A stretch of 64,000 nucleotides of DNA, taken from positions 62,001 to 126,000 of the forward strand of contig NZ_JZEY01000061.1 of assembly GCF_000969445.1 (NCBI RefSeq), in the 5' to 3' direction. How positions within the stretch are numbered: position 1 is the stretch's first letter; every line of letters begins with the position of its first letter. Position numbers and translations under genes: made by a program. This DNA comes from Devosia chinhatensis (lineage in GTDB: Bacteria; Pseudomonadota; Alphaproteobacteria; Rhizobiales; Devosiaceae). This document shows positions 42,758 to 51,911 of the stretch, one piece after another. The notes beneath the pieces are model-generated. The model saw only the letters and a list, made by a program, of their open reading frames with translations, was not told where the DNA came from and ran no database searches.

Positions 42758-43444
42758 TCAAGTCTGCGCATTGAGCCTTTTAAGATAGCTGCGCAACAGG
42801 CTCGCCCGCTGCGGCCGGAAGCTCTCCCCGGTCCGCACGGCTGCCGCAATCCGGTCGGCGCGGAAAATCCGGAAGTCCGCGCGCAGGCAGCACCAGGCCA
42901 GCACTGCCAGCACATTCTGGTGATAGGCCAGTGCCAGCGGTCGGATCGTCCTCTCGGTAACGCTGCCGTCAGCGTCCGCATAGCGGATCGCCAAAGCCTG
43001 CTCATGCCAGCAGGCTTGCCGGACCAGCCCCATGTCGAGCGCCAGGCGATACCGCGCCTGCGGACGATAGACTTGCGACACGGCATGCAGCATCTGCTGT
43101 TCCCGTCCATCGGGCAAGGTTGCCGCCACCTTGGCCAGAGCCGAGCGCGCCGCTGCCGCCAGTTCCCCGTCGCCCATATGCTGCACCTCGCCCAGGCCAA
43201 GCACTAGCGCTTCGATTTCCAGCCGGTCGAAGGTCTGCGGCGGCAGGGCGAAATCCTCGATCAGCCGATATCCATAGCCGCGTTCCCCCTCGATCCGGGC
43301 GCCGGCCGCCCGCAGGCTGTCGATATCGCGATAGAGCGAGCGCAACGACACACCAGTCTCTTCCGCCAGTCGCGCTGCCGTAATGGGCGGTGCCATGACA
43401 CGCATGGCCTGCAACAGTCGCAATAACCGGTCTGGTCGGCCCAT
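42758..43444 (-). CDS. WYL-domain (YafY-type) transcriptional regulator
   Basis: 228 aa. N-terminal HTH (MGRPDRLLRLLQAMR to VSLRSLYRDIDSLRAAGARIEGERGYGYRL) and C-terminal WYL sensor domain (ALAIRYADADGSVTERTIRPLAL) ending FRPQRASLLRSYLKRL. Divergent from the VOC gene with a 70-bp promoter, a common arrangement for this regulator and PhnB-like proteins. ATG 43444; a TTG two codons upstream is possible. Confidence 0.88.
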   Translation of the reverse strand: MGRPDRLLRLLQAMRVMAPPITAARLAEETGVSLRSLYRDIDSLRAAGARIEGERGYGYRLIEDFALPPQTFDRLEIEALVLGLGEVQHMGDGELAAAARSALAKVAATLPDGREQQMLHAVSQVYRPQARYRLALDMGLVRQACWHEQALAIRYADADGSVTERTIRPLALAYHQNVLAVLAWCCLRADFRIFRADRIAAAVRTGESFRPQRASLLRSYLKRLNAQT

Positions 43445-43514
43445 TTTCAACTGCCCCGAATTGTCAGTTGAGCGCGCTTATAAAGCTGTCATCAGAAACG
43501 GCAAGGAGCTCGCC

Positions 43515-43931
43515 ATGACCATCCAGACCACCACTCACCTTAATTTCCGCGGCAATGCCCGGGAGGCCCTCGGCTTCTACCAATCCGTTTTTGGCGGCGA
43601 GCTGATAATTGCCACCCACGCCCAGGCCTATCCCTCCTTCCCTGAGGAGGAAGCCGATCTCGTCGCCTTCGGACAGGTGGAAAGCGCCAACGGCTTCCGC
43701 ATCATGGCCTACGACGTCCCTGCAGCCCGCGCCTATGACGCCGGAATCGCACCGGTCTTCGTTTCCATTCGTGGCACCGATACGCAGGAGCTGACCGCCA
43801 TATGGTCCGCGCTCGCAGAAGGCGCGACCATCATTCAGCCATTGGCCCCGTCCGGCTGGGCGCCGCTGTTCGGCATGCTCACCGACCGCTTCGGCATCAC
43901 GTTCGTCCTCGATATTGCCGCTGCCTATTGA
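43515..43931 (+). CDS. VOC-family protein (PhnB/glyoxalase-like)
   Basis: 138 aa vicinal-oxygen-chelate protein: TTHLNFRGNAREALGFYQSVFGGELI and DRFGITFVLDIA. PhnB-like, function not established. ATG has AAGGAGCT. Probably controlled by the divergent WYL regulator. An efficient terminator follows. Confidence 0.87.
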   Translation: MTIQTTTHLNFRGNAREALGFYQSVFGGELIIATHAQAYPSFPEEEADLVAFGQVESANGFRIMAYDVPAARAYDAGIAPVFVSIRGTDTQELTAIWSALAEGATIIQPLAPSGWAPLFGMLTDRFGITFVLDIAAAY

Positions 43932-43943
43932 GACCAAGAAAAA

Positions 43944-43969
43944 AGGCCGCCGGATCGCTCCGGCGGCCT
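43944..43969. terminator. Bidirectional terminator between VOC gene and gguB
   Basis: Eleven-bp stem AGGCCGCCGGA / TCCGGCGGCCT with loop TCGC, with an A-run on the left (T6 on the minus strand). It ends the leftward chvE-gguAB operon and the rightward VOC gene. Confidence 0.88.
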
Positions 43970-43990
43970 CGTTCTCATAGGCCCTAAGGA

Positions 43991-45268
43991 TCAGGCCGAC
44001 TTGTTCTTGTTGTAGAGATCGAAGAACACGGCCGCGAGCAGCACCACACCCTTGATCATCTGCTGCCAGTCGATGTTGACGCCCATGATCGACATGCCAT
44101 TGTTCATCACACCCATGATGAAGGCGCCGATCACCGCGCCGGCGACCTGGCCCACACCGCCCAGCGCCGAGGCGCCGCCGATGAACACGGCCGCGATCAC
44201 GTCGAGTTCCAAGCCCTGGCCTGCCTTCGGCGTCGCCGAATTGAGACGGGCGGCATAGATCATGCCCGCAAGAGCGGCCAGCGCACCCATGATGGCGAAA
44301 ATGTAAAAGGTGGTGCGTTCGGTCTTGATGCCGGACAGCGCCGCCGCCTTGAGATTGCCACCCAGCGCATAGATGCGACGACCGAAGGTCAGCTTCTTGG
44401 TGAGGAAGACGAAGCCCGCGATCAGGATGCCCATGACAACGAGGACATTGGGCAGGCCGCGATAGGAGGCCAGCATATAGGCGAAGAACATCACGAGGAC
44501 CGCGATGACCACGTTCTTGATGATGAACAGGCTGAACGGCTCGACCGTGTAGCCGCGTGCCATGCGGCGGGCGCGGGTGCGGATCGAGAGGAACACCATG
44601 GCCACGAGCGCTGCGATGGCGATGACCATCGTGGTCGTGTGCAGCACCACGTTCTGCCCGTTTTCGGCCAGCCAGGGCATGGTCGTCGGCCCGATGACGT
44701 CGGGGATGAAGCCGGCCGAGAGCAACTGGAATTCGGCCGGGAATGGTCCCACGGACTTGCCGGCCAGGATCGCGAGCGACAGGCCCTTGAAGATCAGCAT
44801 ACCGGCCAGCGTCACGATGAAGGCCGGGATGCGGTGATAGGCGATGAGATAGCCCTGCGCCGCGCCGATGGCCGCGCCCGCGACCAGGCAGATGGCGCCG
44901 GCGACGATGGGGTTCGCAAGGAAAGCCAGTTCGGGAGGAAAGCGCCAGCCCACCATCAGCATGGCGGCCAGCGCGCCGATGAAACCAGACACCGAGCCCA
45001 CCGAAAGGTCGATATGTCCGGCCACGATCACCAGCAGCATGCCCAGCGCCATCACGATGATATAGCTGTTCTGCAGGATGATATTGGTCAGGTTCACCGG
45101 CTTGAACAGCACGCCATTGGTGAAATACTGGAAGAACAGCATGATGAGGATGAGCGCCAGCAGCAGCCCGTAATCGCGCATATTGGCGCGCAGGGCCCCG
45201 ATCAGCGACAGTTCCTGGGGCTTGGCCTGATCGGCCGGGGCTCCGGTCGGTACAGTTTCGGTTGTCAT
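43991..45268 (-). CDS. gguB: GguB-type sugar ABC permease
   Basis: 425 aa permease of the MmsB/XylH type with about 12 hydrophobic segments; motifs [21 protein letters not shown] and GVILLA-type C-terminus ending [12 protein letters not shown]. Longer than RbsC, as usual for GguB. Works with GguA and ChvE in arabinose, galactose, glucose and xylose uptake in Agrobacterium. Overlaps gguA by 4 nt. Confidence 0.92.
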   Translation of the reverse strand: MTTETVPTGAPADQAKPQELSLIGALRANMRDYGLLLALILIMLFFQYFTNGVLFKPVNLTNIILQNSYIIVMALGMLLVIVAGHIDLSVGSVSGFIGALAAMLMVGWRFPPELAFLANPIVAGAICLVAGAAIGAAQGYLIAYHRIPAFIVTLAGMLIFKGLSLAILAGKSVGPFPAEFQLLSAGFIPDVIGPTTMPWLAENGQNVVLHTTTMVIAIAALVAMVFLSIRTRARRMARGYTVEPFSLFIIKNVVIAVLVMFFAYMLASYRGLPNVLVVMGILIAGFVFLTKKLTFGRRIYALGGNLKAAALSGIKTERTTFYIFAIMGALAALAGMIYAARLNSATPKAGQGLELDVIAAVFIGGASALGGVGQVAGAVIGAFIMGVMNNGMSIMGVNIDWQQMIKGVVLLAAVFFDLYNKNKSA

Positions 45269-46797
45269 GATGCCTTTCCTTCAGCGCGCACGATGGAGCG
45301 CATGATCTTTTCCTGGCTCGCCTCGCTGGTCGGCATTTCGCCCACGATGCGGCCTTCGTTCATTACGTAAAGTCGGTCGGTGATGCCGAGCAGTTCCGGC
45401 ATTTCCGAAGAGATCACCAGGATCGCCTTTCCCTGGGCGGCGAGCTGGTTAATGATCGTGTAGATTTCATATTTCGCGCCGACATCGATGCCGCGTGTCG
45501 GCTCGTCCAGGATCAGCACGTCCGGATTGGCGAAGAGCCATTTGGACAAAACGACCTTCTGCTGGTTGCCGCCCGAGAGATTGCCGGTCGCCTGGTAGAT
45601 GCTCGAAGAGCGGATATTGGTCTTCTTGCGATAATCGTTGGCCACGTCCATTTCGGCCAGGTCGTCGATCACGCCCATGCGCGATACGCCCATCAGATTG
45701 GCGATCGTCGTATTGTGCTTGATGTGGTCGATGAGGTTGAGACCATAGGTCTTGCGGTCTTCGGTGGCATAGGCAATCCCGTGCCGGATCGCCCGGTCCA
45801 CCGTGCCGGTATCCACCTTCTGCCCGTTGAGGTGAACCTCGCCGGAAATCTTCTGGCCATAGGACTTGCCGAAGAGGCTCATGGCGAACTCGGTCCGGCC
45901 CGATCCCATCAGCCCGGCAATGCCCACCACCTCGCCCTTGCGCAGGGTGATGCTGACATCCTTGATCACCTGCCGTTCGCGGTGCTGCGGATGGAAGACG
46001 TTCCAGTTCTTCACCTCCAGCACCACTTCGCCCACCTTGGGCTGGCGCGCCGGATAGCGGTCCTCGAGCGAGCGCCCCACCATGGAGGTGATAATGCGGT
46101 CCTCGGTAATCTGGTCGGTGTCCATCGTCTCGATGGTACGGCCGTCGCGGATCACCGTCACGCGGTCGGCGATGCGGGAAATTTCGTTCAGCTTGTGGCT
46201 GATGATGATCGAGGTAATGCCCTGCTTCTTGAATTCGAGCAGCAGGTCGAGCAGCGCCTGGCTGTCCTTTTCCGACAGCGATGCCGTCGGCTCGTCCAGG
46301 ATCAGCAATTGCACCTGCTTGGACAATGCCTTGGCGATTTCGACCAGTTGCTGCTTGCCCACCCCGATATTGGTGATCAGCGTATCTGGATCTTCGTTAA
46401 GACCGACCATGGACAGCAGCTTGCGCGCGCCGTCGCGGGTTTCGTCCCAGTCGATGACGCCGTTTTTGGCCTGTTCATTGCCCAGGAAGATATTTTCCGC
46501 GATCGACAGCAGCGGCACCAGGGCGAGTTCCTGGTGGATGATGACGATGCCCTTGTGTTCGCTGTCGCGGATGGAGCGGAAGTGCTGCTCTTCACCCTGA
46601 TAAATGATCTGGCCGTCGTAGGAGCCATGCGGATAGACCCCGCTCAGCACCTTCATCAGCGTCGACTTGCCGGCCCCGTTCTCCCCGCAGATGGCGTGGA
46701 TTTCGCCTTCGCGCACATCGAGGTTCACGTCGGACAAGGCCTTGACGCCCGGGAAGGTCTTGGTGATGCCGCGCATCTCCAGAATGGTCTTGGTCAT
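45265..46797 (-). CDS. gguA: GguA-type sugar ABC ATPase (double NBD)
   Basis: 510 aa duplicated ATPase of the multiple-monosaccharide type. First [24 protein letters not shown] with [15 protein letters not shown] and [13 protein letters not shown]; second [46 protein letters not shown] 46797 ([10 protein letters not shown]) selected; a 13-residue extension has no support. A 177-nt gap with a hairpin lies upstream towards chvE. Confidence 0.93.
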   Translation of the reverse strand: MTKTILEMRGITKTFPGVKALSDVNLDVREGEIHAICGENGAGKSTLMKVLSGVYPHGSYDGQIIYQGEEQHFRSIRDSEHKGIVIIHQELALVPLLSIAENIFLGNEQAKNGVIDWDETRDGARKLLSMVGLNEDPDTLITNIGVGKQQLVEIAKALSKQVQLLILDEPTASLSEKDSQALLDLLLEFKKQGITSIIISHKLNEISRIADRVTVIRDGRTIETMDTDQITEDRIITSMVGRSLEDRYPARQPKVGEVVLEVKNWNVFHPQHRERQVIKDVSITLRKGEVVGIAGLMGSGRTEFAMSLFGKSYGQKISGEVHLNGQKVDTGTVDRAIRHGIAYATEDRKTYGLNLIDHIKHNTTIANLMGVSRMGVIDDLAEMDVANDYRKKTNIRSSSIYQATGNLSGGNQQKVVLSKWLFANPDVLILDEPTRGIDVGAKYEIYTIINQLAAQGKAILVISSEMPELLGITDRLYVMNEGRIVGEMPTSEASQEKIMRSIVRAEGKAS

Positions 46798-46929
46798 GAA
46801 GGACCCTGTTCTTGGCTCGTCGGGAGGGCGCGCCAAGGCTCACCCCCCTTCGTTTTTCGCTCCGGCACCGTGTCCGGCTCAGCCGGACATCAGGCGGTCA
46901 CGCCGCCAGGCATCTCCGGAAAATTCTGA

Positions 46930-46956
46930 AAGGGCCCCGCGCGTCGCGGGGCCCTT
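46930..46956 (-). terminator. Attenuating hairpin after chvE
   Basis: Eleven-bp stem AAGGGCCCCGC / GCGGGGCCCTT with loop GCGTC, followed on the minus strand by TTTCAGAATTTT. It lies 19 nt past chvE, before gguA. Confidence 0.75.
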
Positions 46957-46974
46957 CCTGATGGTCGGAACCGC

Positions 46975-48051
46975 TTACTGCAGTTCTTCTTCCTTGATGT
47001 AGCCCGAAGCGATGACGCGTTCTTCGTAATTGGTCGCGTCGACTTCGTAGGGGGTCAGCAGGATCGACGGCACGACCTTGACGCCATTGTCATAGGTGGT
47101 GGTGTCCAGGCCGCCGGGCTCTTCACCCGAAAGCACGGTGTCGAGCAGCTGGGCGGTGTACTGAGCCAGTTCGCGGGTATCCTTGAACACGGTCGAGTAC
47201 TGCTCGCCGGCGATGATCGCCTTGATCGAGGGCACTTCGGCATCCTGGCCGGTGATGATCGGCCAGGACAGGTCGCCCGAGCCGTAGCCAACGCCGCGCA
47301 GCGACGAGATGATGCCGCGCGAAAGCCCGTCATAGGGAGCCAGGACGCCATGGACGCGGCTGCCATCCGAGTAGTTGGCCGACAGGATGTTGTCCATGCG
47401 AGCCTGGGCGACTGCACCGTCCCAACGCAGCGTGCCGACCTGTTCCATGCCCTGCTGGCCGGACTTGATCACCACATCGCCGGCATCGATCATCGGCTGC
47501 AGCACAGCCATGGCGCCGTCGTAGAAGAAGAAGGCATTGTTGTCGTCGGGCGAACCGCCGAAGAGCTCGACATTCCACGGCTTGTCGTCGGGGAAGCGCT
47601 CGTTGAGGCCCTTCACCAGCGAATTGGCCTGCAGCACGCCGACCTGGAAATTGTCGAACGTGGTGTAGTAGTCGACATTGCCGCTGTCGCGGATCAGGCG
47701 GTCATAGGCAATGACCTTGACGTCCTGGTCGGCGGCCTGCTGCAGCACGGCGCTGAGCGTGGTGCCGTCGATGGAGCCGATCACGAGGGCCTTGGCGCCC
47801 TTGGTGACCATGTTTTCGACCTGGGCCAGCTGGTTCGGGATTTCGTCTTCGGCGAACTGCAGGTCGACGGTGTAGCCCATGCCCTCGAGGGCAGTCTTGA
47901 GCTCGTTACCGTCCGAGATCCAGCGCAGCGACGACGAGGTCGGCATAGCAACGCCGATGAGACCCTTGTCCTGGGCCAGCACGGCGGTCGCCGCGGTGGT
48001 CATGAGCGCGCCGGCGGTGATAACGGTCATGATCGATTTGAAAAGCTTCAC
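46975..48051 (-). CDS. chvE: ChvE-type monosaccharide-binding protein
   Basis: 358 aa periplasmic sugar binder; signal [27 protein letters not shown], then [21 protein letters not shown] and [19 protein letters not shown], matching ChvE/MmsB-system binders. In Agrobacterium it also signals to VirA. The start codon is GTG at 48051 with GGGAG at 7 nt. A 23-codon ORF with an ideal ribosome site lies just upstream. First structural gene of chvE-gguAB. Confidence 0.93.
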   Translation of the reverse strand: MKLFKSIMTVITAGALMTTAATAVLAQDKGLIGVAMPTSSSLRWISDGNELKTALEGMGYTVDLQFAEDEIPNQLAQVENMVTKGAKALVIGSIDGTTLSAVLQQAADQDVKVIAYDRLIRDSGNVDYYTTFDNFQVGVLQANSLVKGLNERFPDDKPWNVELFGGSPDDNNAFFFYDGAMAVLQPMIDAGDVVIKSGQQGMEQVGTLRWDGAVAQARMDNILSANYSDGSRVHGVLAPYDGLSRGIISSLRGVGYGSGDLSWPIITGQDAEVPSIKAIIAGEQYSTVFKDTRELAQYTAQLLDTVLSGEEPGGLDTTTYDNGVKVVPSILLTPYEVDATNYEERVIASGYIKEEELQ

Positions 48052-48107
48052 GTCTCGACTCCCTTTGATATTCGAGATGATTTTCTGGTCAGGGGGCGTA
48101 GCTCAGC

Positions 48108-48179
48108 TCACGCAGTGGCGGCCGCGGCCGCGTCGCGACGGCTCGGCGCAGCGCGCCTCAACACCAGTCCGAACTGCAT
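48108..48179 (-). CDS. Leader ORF upstream of chvE, 23 aa
   Basis: Frame MQFGLVLRRAAPSRRDAAAAATA with a perfect GGAGGA ribosome site 6 nt before ATG 48179. It ends 56 nt ahead of the chvE GTG. Arg- and Ala-rich C-terminus. The ribosome site is better than that of most genes in the window, suggesting real translation, as a regulatory leader peptide or small protein. Confidence 0.55.
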   Translation of the reverse strand: MQFGLVLRRAAPSRRDAAAAATA

Positions 48180-48446
48180 GAAATCCTCCGGTACGAACGG
48201 CATTGCGCCGCCTTGGACCCTCCCAGCCCATTGCCGGTGACGCTAAAATAATCAGATAGGTCTGTAAAGCGGCATAACGCGGCTGCACGTTATTTTTTCG
48301 ATTCTCTAATAAAACTGTAACCCCCGTTGCATGGGCGGTTAAGAGAACGTTATGGTCGCTGCCCGAAAGAGTATCGTTGCCGCCAAGCGCTGGACAACAG
48401 GCGCCGGAAACGAAAAGGTATCTGATACCTTTGAGGGAGAGACATC
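48180..48446. other. chvE/GntR divergent promoter region
   Basis: About 270 nt holding the promoter of the chvE operon and of the GntR gene, AT-rich around 48240-48320. The only defined site is the palindrome at 48414-48432. Nothing else is recognised. Confidence 0.6.
48414..48432. promoter_or_regulatory. GntR/FadR operator
   Basis: Perfect palindrome AAAGGTATC-T-GATACCTTT immediately upstream of the GntR-type gene (12-60 nt depending on start). Its size and symmetry fit FadR-family sites, indicating autoregulation. Confidence 0.65.
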
Positions 48447-48494
48447 ATTCAGACCGGCGAAAACCGGCCCGATCAGCCCAGCGCCGCCCGCGCC

Positions 48495-49208
48495 GTGGCC
48501 GACGATCTGGCAGACATGATTCTGACGAGCATGGCACCCGGCAGCAAACTGCCCAGCGAGGCTGAGCTGGCCGAGCGCTACGCCGTCAGTCGCCTGACCA
48601 TACGCGAGGCGGTCAAGCTTCTCGCCGGTCGCGGACTGCTCGACCTGGCACGCGGTCGACGCGCCACCGTCCGCGAGCCGGACGGCACCGCCTTCGCCGA
48701 TTTTCTCGTCTCGGTGCTTCGTAATGATTCGAAGGGCCTTTTCGATCTGGTCGAAGTCCGCATGTCGCTCGAAGTGCAGTCCGCTACGCTGGCTGCCAAG
48801 CGCGCCAGCCGCGCCGGTCTTGCCGCCATCGAAAACGCCCTTCAGGGCATGCGTGACGCCGCCGCCGATACCGACCCGGGGGCGGAAGGACGCTTTCACG
48901 ATTGCGACGTGGCCTTTCATGAAGCCGTAGCCCTGGCCAGCGGCAACCGGATTCTGGGCTATCTGTTCGAGGCCATGGCCGGCCCCCTGCGCAAGGGCAT
49001 CCAGATCAGCCGGCAGGGCCACGCCAATCGCGGCCACACCCTCCTCGATACGATTGCGCATCACCAGCGCATTCTCGATGCCGTCCGGGCCGGCAATGCC
49101 CGCGCCGCCGCCGAGGCCATGCGCGTCCACCTCAAGGACACCGAACGCGACATCGGCAATGCCGTCACCAACATCGGAACCACGGCCCCACAGCGTCCAG
49201 ACCGGTAA
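48495..49208 (+). CDS. GntR/FadR-family regulator
   Basis: At least 237 aa. Winged HTH at the N-terminus (SKLPSEAELAERYAVSRLTIREAVKLLAGRGLL) and FadR-type FCD sensor with metal-ligand pattern (HDCDVAFHEAV, NRI, HHQRI). It likely controls chvE-gguAB. Start is uncertain: the GTG at 48495 lacks a ribosome site, whereas a GAGGGAGAG site (48433-48441) precedes only ATC (48444) and ATT (48447), which would add 16 residues and complete the HTH. Confidence 0.85.
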   Translation: MADDLADMILTSMAPGSKLPSEAELAERYAVSRLTIREAVKLLAGRGLLDLARGRRATVREPDGTAFADFLVSVLRNDSKGLFDLVEVRMSLEVQSATLAAKRASRAGLAAIENALQGMRDAAADTDPGAEGRFHDCDVAFHEAVALASGNRILGYLFEAMAGPLRKGIQISRQGHANRGHTLLDTIAHHQRILDAVRAGNARAAAEAMRVHLKDTERDIGNAVTNIGTTAPQRPDR

Positions 49209-49266
49209 ATTCCCTTGCGATGCGCCGCGCGATCCGAATAATCGCATGAAACCGCAAGGGGGCTTC

Positions 49267-50220
49267 ATGGCCGCGCGACAGGACAATTCAGCGACCCGCT
49301 TGGACGACGCAGCTCGCGCCGGCTGGCTCTATTACGTCGCCGGCAATACCCAGGAAGAGATCGCCGCCAAGATGGGGATTTCCCGTCAATCGGCGCAGCG
49401 CCTCGTCTCGCTTTCAGTGAGCGAAGGCCTGATCAAGGTGCGCCTCGATCATCCCATCGGGCGTTGTCTCGATCTTGCCGAGCAATTGCGCCAGCGATTC
49501 GCCCTCGACCATTGCGAGATCGTCCCCTCCGACCCCGGCAGCACTGCCACCACGATTGGCATCGCCGAGGCTGGCGCCGCCGAAATCGAGCGCAGTCTGC
49601 GCCTTGCCGATCCCCAGATCATTGCCATCGGCACCGGCCGCACACTCAAGGCCGCCGTCGAGCAACTCCAGCCGATGGACTGCCCCCACCACAAGGTGGT
49701 GTCGCTCACCGGCAATATCGCGCCCGACGGGTCCGCGGCCTTCTACAACGTGATTTTCAACGTGGCCGACACCGTCAAGGCGCGCTCCTTCCCCATGCCC
49801 CTGCCGGTCATCGCCTCCTCGGCGCGCGAGCGCGAGCTGCTCCATGCCCAGCCCATGATCCGCTCCACGCTCGAACTGGCCGCCAAGGCCAATATCAGCT
49901 TTGTGGGCATCGGCCATCTCGACCCCGATGCGCCGCTGATCCTCGATGGGTTCCTCACCGAAACCGAGCAGCGGTCATTGCAGAAGGCCGGCGCTGTCGG
50001 CGAGATCTGCGGCTGGTGCTTTGACGCCGAGGGACGCCTTCTCGACCTGCCGATCAATGACCGCGTCGCCTCCGCCCCCATACCCAGCCGCGAAGCCGGC
50101 CGGGTCGTAGCCATCGCCATGGGCGATCGCAAGGCACCGGCGATCCGCGCTGCGTTGATCCGCCGTCTTGCCAATGGCCTCATCACCGATGAGCGCACGG
50201 CCCAGCACCTGCTGGCCTGA
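49267..50220 (+). CDS. SorC/DeoR-type sugar-binding regulator of the polyol cluster
   Basis: 317 aa. N-terminal HTH (YYVAGNTQEEIAAKMGISRQSAQRLVSLSVSEG) and C-terminal sugar-phosphate-binding SorC domain with IGTGRTLKAAV. It precedes smoEFGK-mannitol dehydrogenase-kinase on the same strand, so polyol induction is inferred. ATG 49267 has AAGGGGG; ATG 49246 is a weaker alternative. Confidence 0.9.
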   Translation: MAARQDNSATRLDDAARAGWLYYVAGNTQEEIAAKMGISRQSAQRLVSLSVSEGLIKVRLDHPIGRCLDLAEQLRQRFALDHCEIVPSDPGSTATTIGIAEAGAAEIERSLRLADPQIIAIGTGRTLKAAVEQLQPMDCPHHKVVSLTGNIAPDGSAAFYNVIFNVADTVKARSFPMPLPVIASSARERELLHAQPMIRSTLELAAKANISFVGIGHLDPDAPLILDGFLTETEQRSLQKAGAVGEICGWCFDAEGRLLDLPINDRVASAPIPSREAGRVVAIAMGDRKAPAIRAALIRRLANGLITDERTAQHLLA

Positions 50221-50414
50221 TCTTCGCGTGCCATCCTGACGCGCTCGCGCCGGGCAATCGCCCGTCCGCGCGGCAATTCTTTGCGCAAGCATCAACCGAA
50301 ACAAGCTTAGCAGCGAAAATCTCGGGGCAACCCGCTTGACTCGCGACACGCACCTGATGAACATATGCCCACAAGCAAAGCAAATGCTCGCTTTGGTTCT
50401 TGGGAGGAACATTG
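50221..50414. promoter_or_regulatory. smoE promoter region
   Basis: 194 nt. It contains CTTGAC (50335-50340), a good -35 box, and an imperfect inverted repeat AAGCAAAGC (50373-50381) / GCTTTGGTT (50390-50398; 8 of 9 bases), a plausible SorC operator just before the GGGAGG of smoE. Confidence 0.45.
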
Positions 50415-51725
50415 ATGAAACTGACACCCCTTTTCGTGGGCGCGACCTTGCTCGCACTCACCGGCTCCGCATCGGCACAGACGCTCACCATCGCCACCGT
50501 GAACAATGGCGACATGATCCGCATGCAGGGTCTGTCGAGCCAGTTCACCGAGGAAACCGGCATCGCCCTCAACTGGGTCGTGCTCGAAGAAAACACCCTG
50601 CGCCAGAACGTCACCACTGACATCGCCACCAATGGCGGTCAGTATGACATCATGACCATCGGCACCTACGAAGCGCCGATCTGGGCCAAGCAGGGCTGGC
50701 TCAAGCCGCTCGATGCGCTTTCCGCCGATGCCGATTACGACGTCGACGACCTGCTACCCGCTATTCGCGGCGGCCTCTCGGTGGATGGCACGCTCTATGC
50801 AGCGCCCTTCTACGGCGAAAGCTCCTTCATCATGTATCGCACCGATCTGATGGAAAAAGCCGGCCTCGAAATGCCCGAAGCGCCGACCTGGGAATTCATC
50901 GGCGAAGCTGCACGCGCCATGACCGATCGCGACAACGACATCAACGGCATCTGCCTGCGCGGCAAGGCCGGTTGGGGCGAGAACATGGCCTTCCTCACCG
51001 CGATGTCCAATTCGTTCGGCGCCCGCTGGTTCGACGAGAACTGGCAGCCCCAGTTCGATCAGCCCGAGTGGAAGAATACGCTCGACACCTATCTTTCGCT
51101 GATGGCCGATGCCGGCCCCTCCGGCGCCTCCTCGAACGGCTTCAACGAAAACCTGACCCTGTTCCAGCAGGGCAAGTGCGGCATGTGGATCGACGCCACG
51201 GTTGCCGCGTCCTTCGTGACCAATCCCGAGGATTCCACCGTTGCCGACAAGGTCGGCTTCGCCCAGGCTCCCGATAACGGCCTCGGCAAGCGCGGCAACT
51301 GGCTCTGGGCCTGGTCGCTGGCGATCCCGGCTTCCTCGCAGAATGCCGAAGCCGCCGAAACCTTCATCAACTGGGCAACGTCCAAGGACTATCTTGCCCT
51401 CGTTGCTGAAAACGAAGGCTGGGCCAACGTGCCTCCTGGCACCCGCACCTCGCTGTACGAGAACCCGGATTACCAGGCTGCCGCCCCCTTCGCTGCCATG
51501 ACCCTGGCATCGATCGACTCGGCTGATCCCAACGCACCGACCGTCGAGCCCGTGCCCTATGTCGGCGTGCAGTTCGTGGCCATTCCCGAGTTCGCCGGCA
51601 TCGGCACCAATGTCGGCCAGCTGTTCTCGGCTGCGCTGGCTGGACAGATGTCTGCTGACGACGCCCTGGCTCAGGCCCAGGAAGCCACCCTGCGCGACAT
51701 GACCCGCGCCGGCTACATCAAATAA
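50415..51725 (+). CDS. smoE: Polyol-binding protein SmoE-like
   Basis: 436 aa family-1 binding protein. Signal peptide MKLTPLFVGATLLALTGSASA-Q, mature TLTIATVNNGDMIRMQGLSSQFTEETGI, DIMTIGTYEAPIWAKQGWLKPL typical of sorbitol/mannitol binders. ATG 50415 follows GGGAGGAA. First structural gene of smoEFGK. Confidence 0.92.
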   Translation: MKLTPLFVGATLLALTGSASAQTLTIATVNNGDMIRMQGLSSQFTEETGIALNWVVLEENTLRQNVTTDIATNGGQYDIMTIGTYEAPIWAKQGWLKPLDALSADADYDVDDLLPAIRGGLSVDGTLYAAPFYGESSFIMYRTDLMEKAGLEMPEAPTWEFIGEAARAMTDRDNDINGICLRGKAGWGENMAFLTAMSNSFGARWFDENWQPQFDQPEWKNTLDTYLSLMADAGPSGASSNGFNENLTLFQQGKCGMWIDATVAASFVTNPEDSTVADKVGFAQAPDNGLGKRGNWLWAWSLAIPASSQNAEAAETFINWATSKDYLALVAENEGWANVPPGTRTSLYENPDYQAAAPFAAMTLASIDSADPNAPTVEPVPYVGVQFVAIPEFAGIGTNVGQLFSAALAGQMSADDALAQAQEATLRDMTRAGYIK

Positions 51726-51775
51726 GGCCTCCTCCCGTGCAGCGGTCGGCGCATTCTGTGCCGGCCGCCCATCCT

Positions 51776-51893
51776 CCTGCCCCCTCTCCAGAGGGGCAAG
51801 GGAACTGCATCCAGAGTTTGGCGAGATTCCGCCTCGATCACCGACCTACCCCTCGTCCCGCTGGGGAGAGGGCTGGGGTGAGGGGCCTGCCCT
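51776..51893. repeat. Intergenic GC-rich palindromic repeat between smoE and smoF
   Basis: CCCCTCT-CC-AGAGGGG (51781-51796) and, 50 nt later, CCCCTCGTCCCGCTGGGGAGAGGGCTGGGGTGAGG (about 51849-51884) form complementary arms (CCCCTCTCC versus GGGGAGAGGG). The GGGGAGAGGGnTGGGGTGAGGGG string resembles a repeat dispersed in many proteobacterial genomes. It replaces the usual short spacer in the operon. Confidence 0.6.
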
Positions 51894-51911
51894 TTAAGGG
51901 AAAGCGCAACA

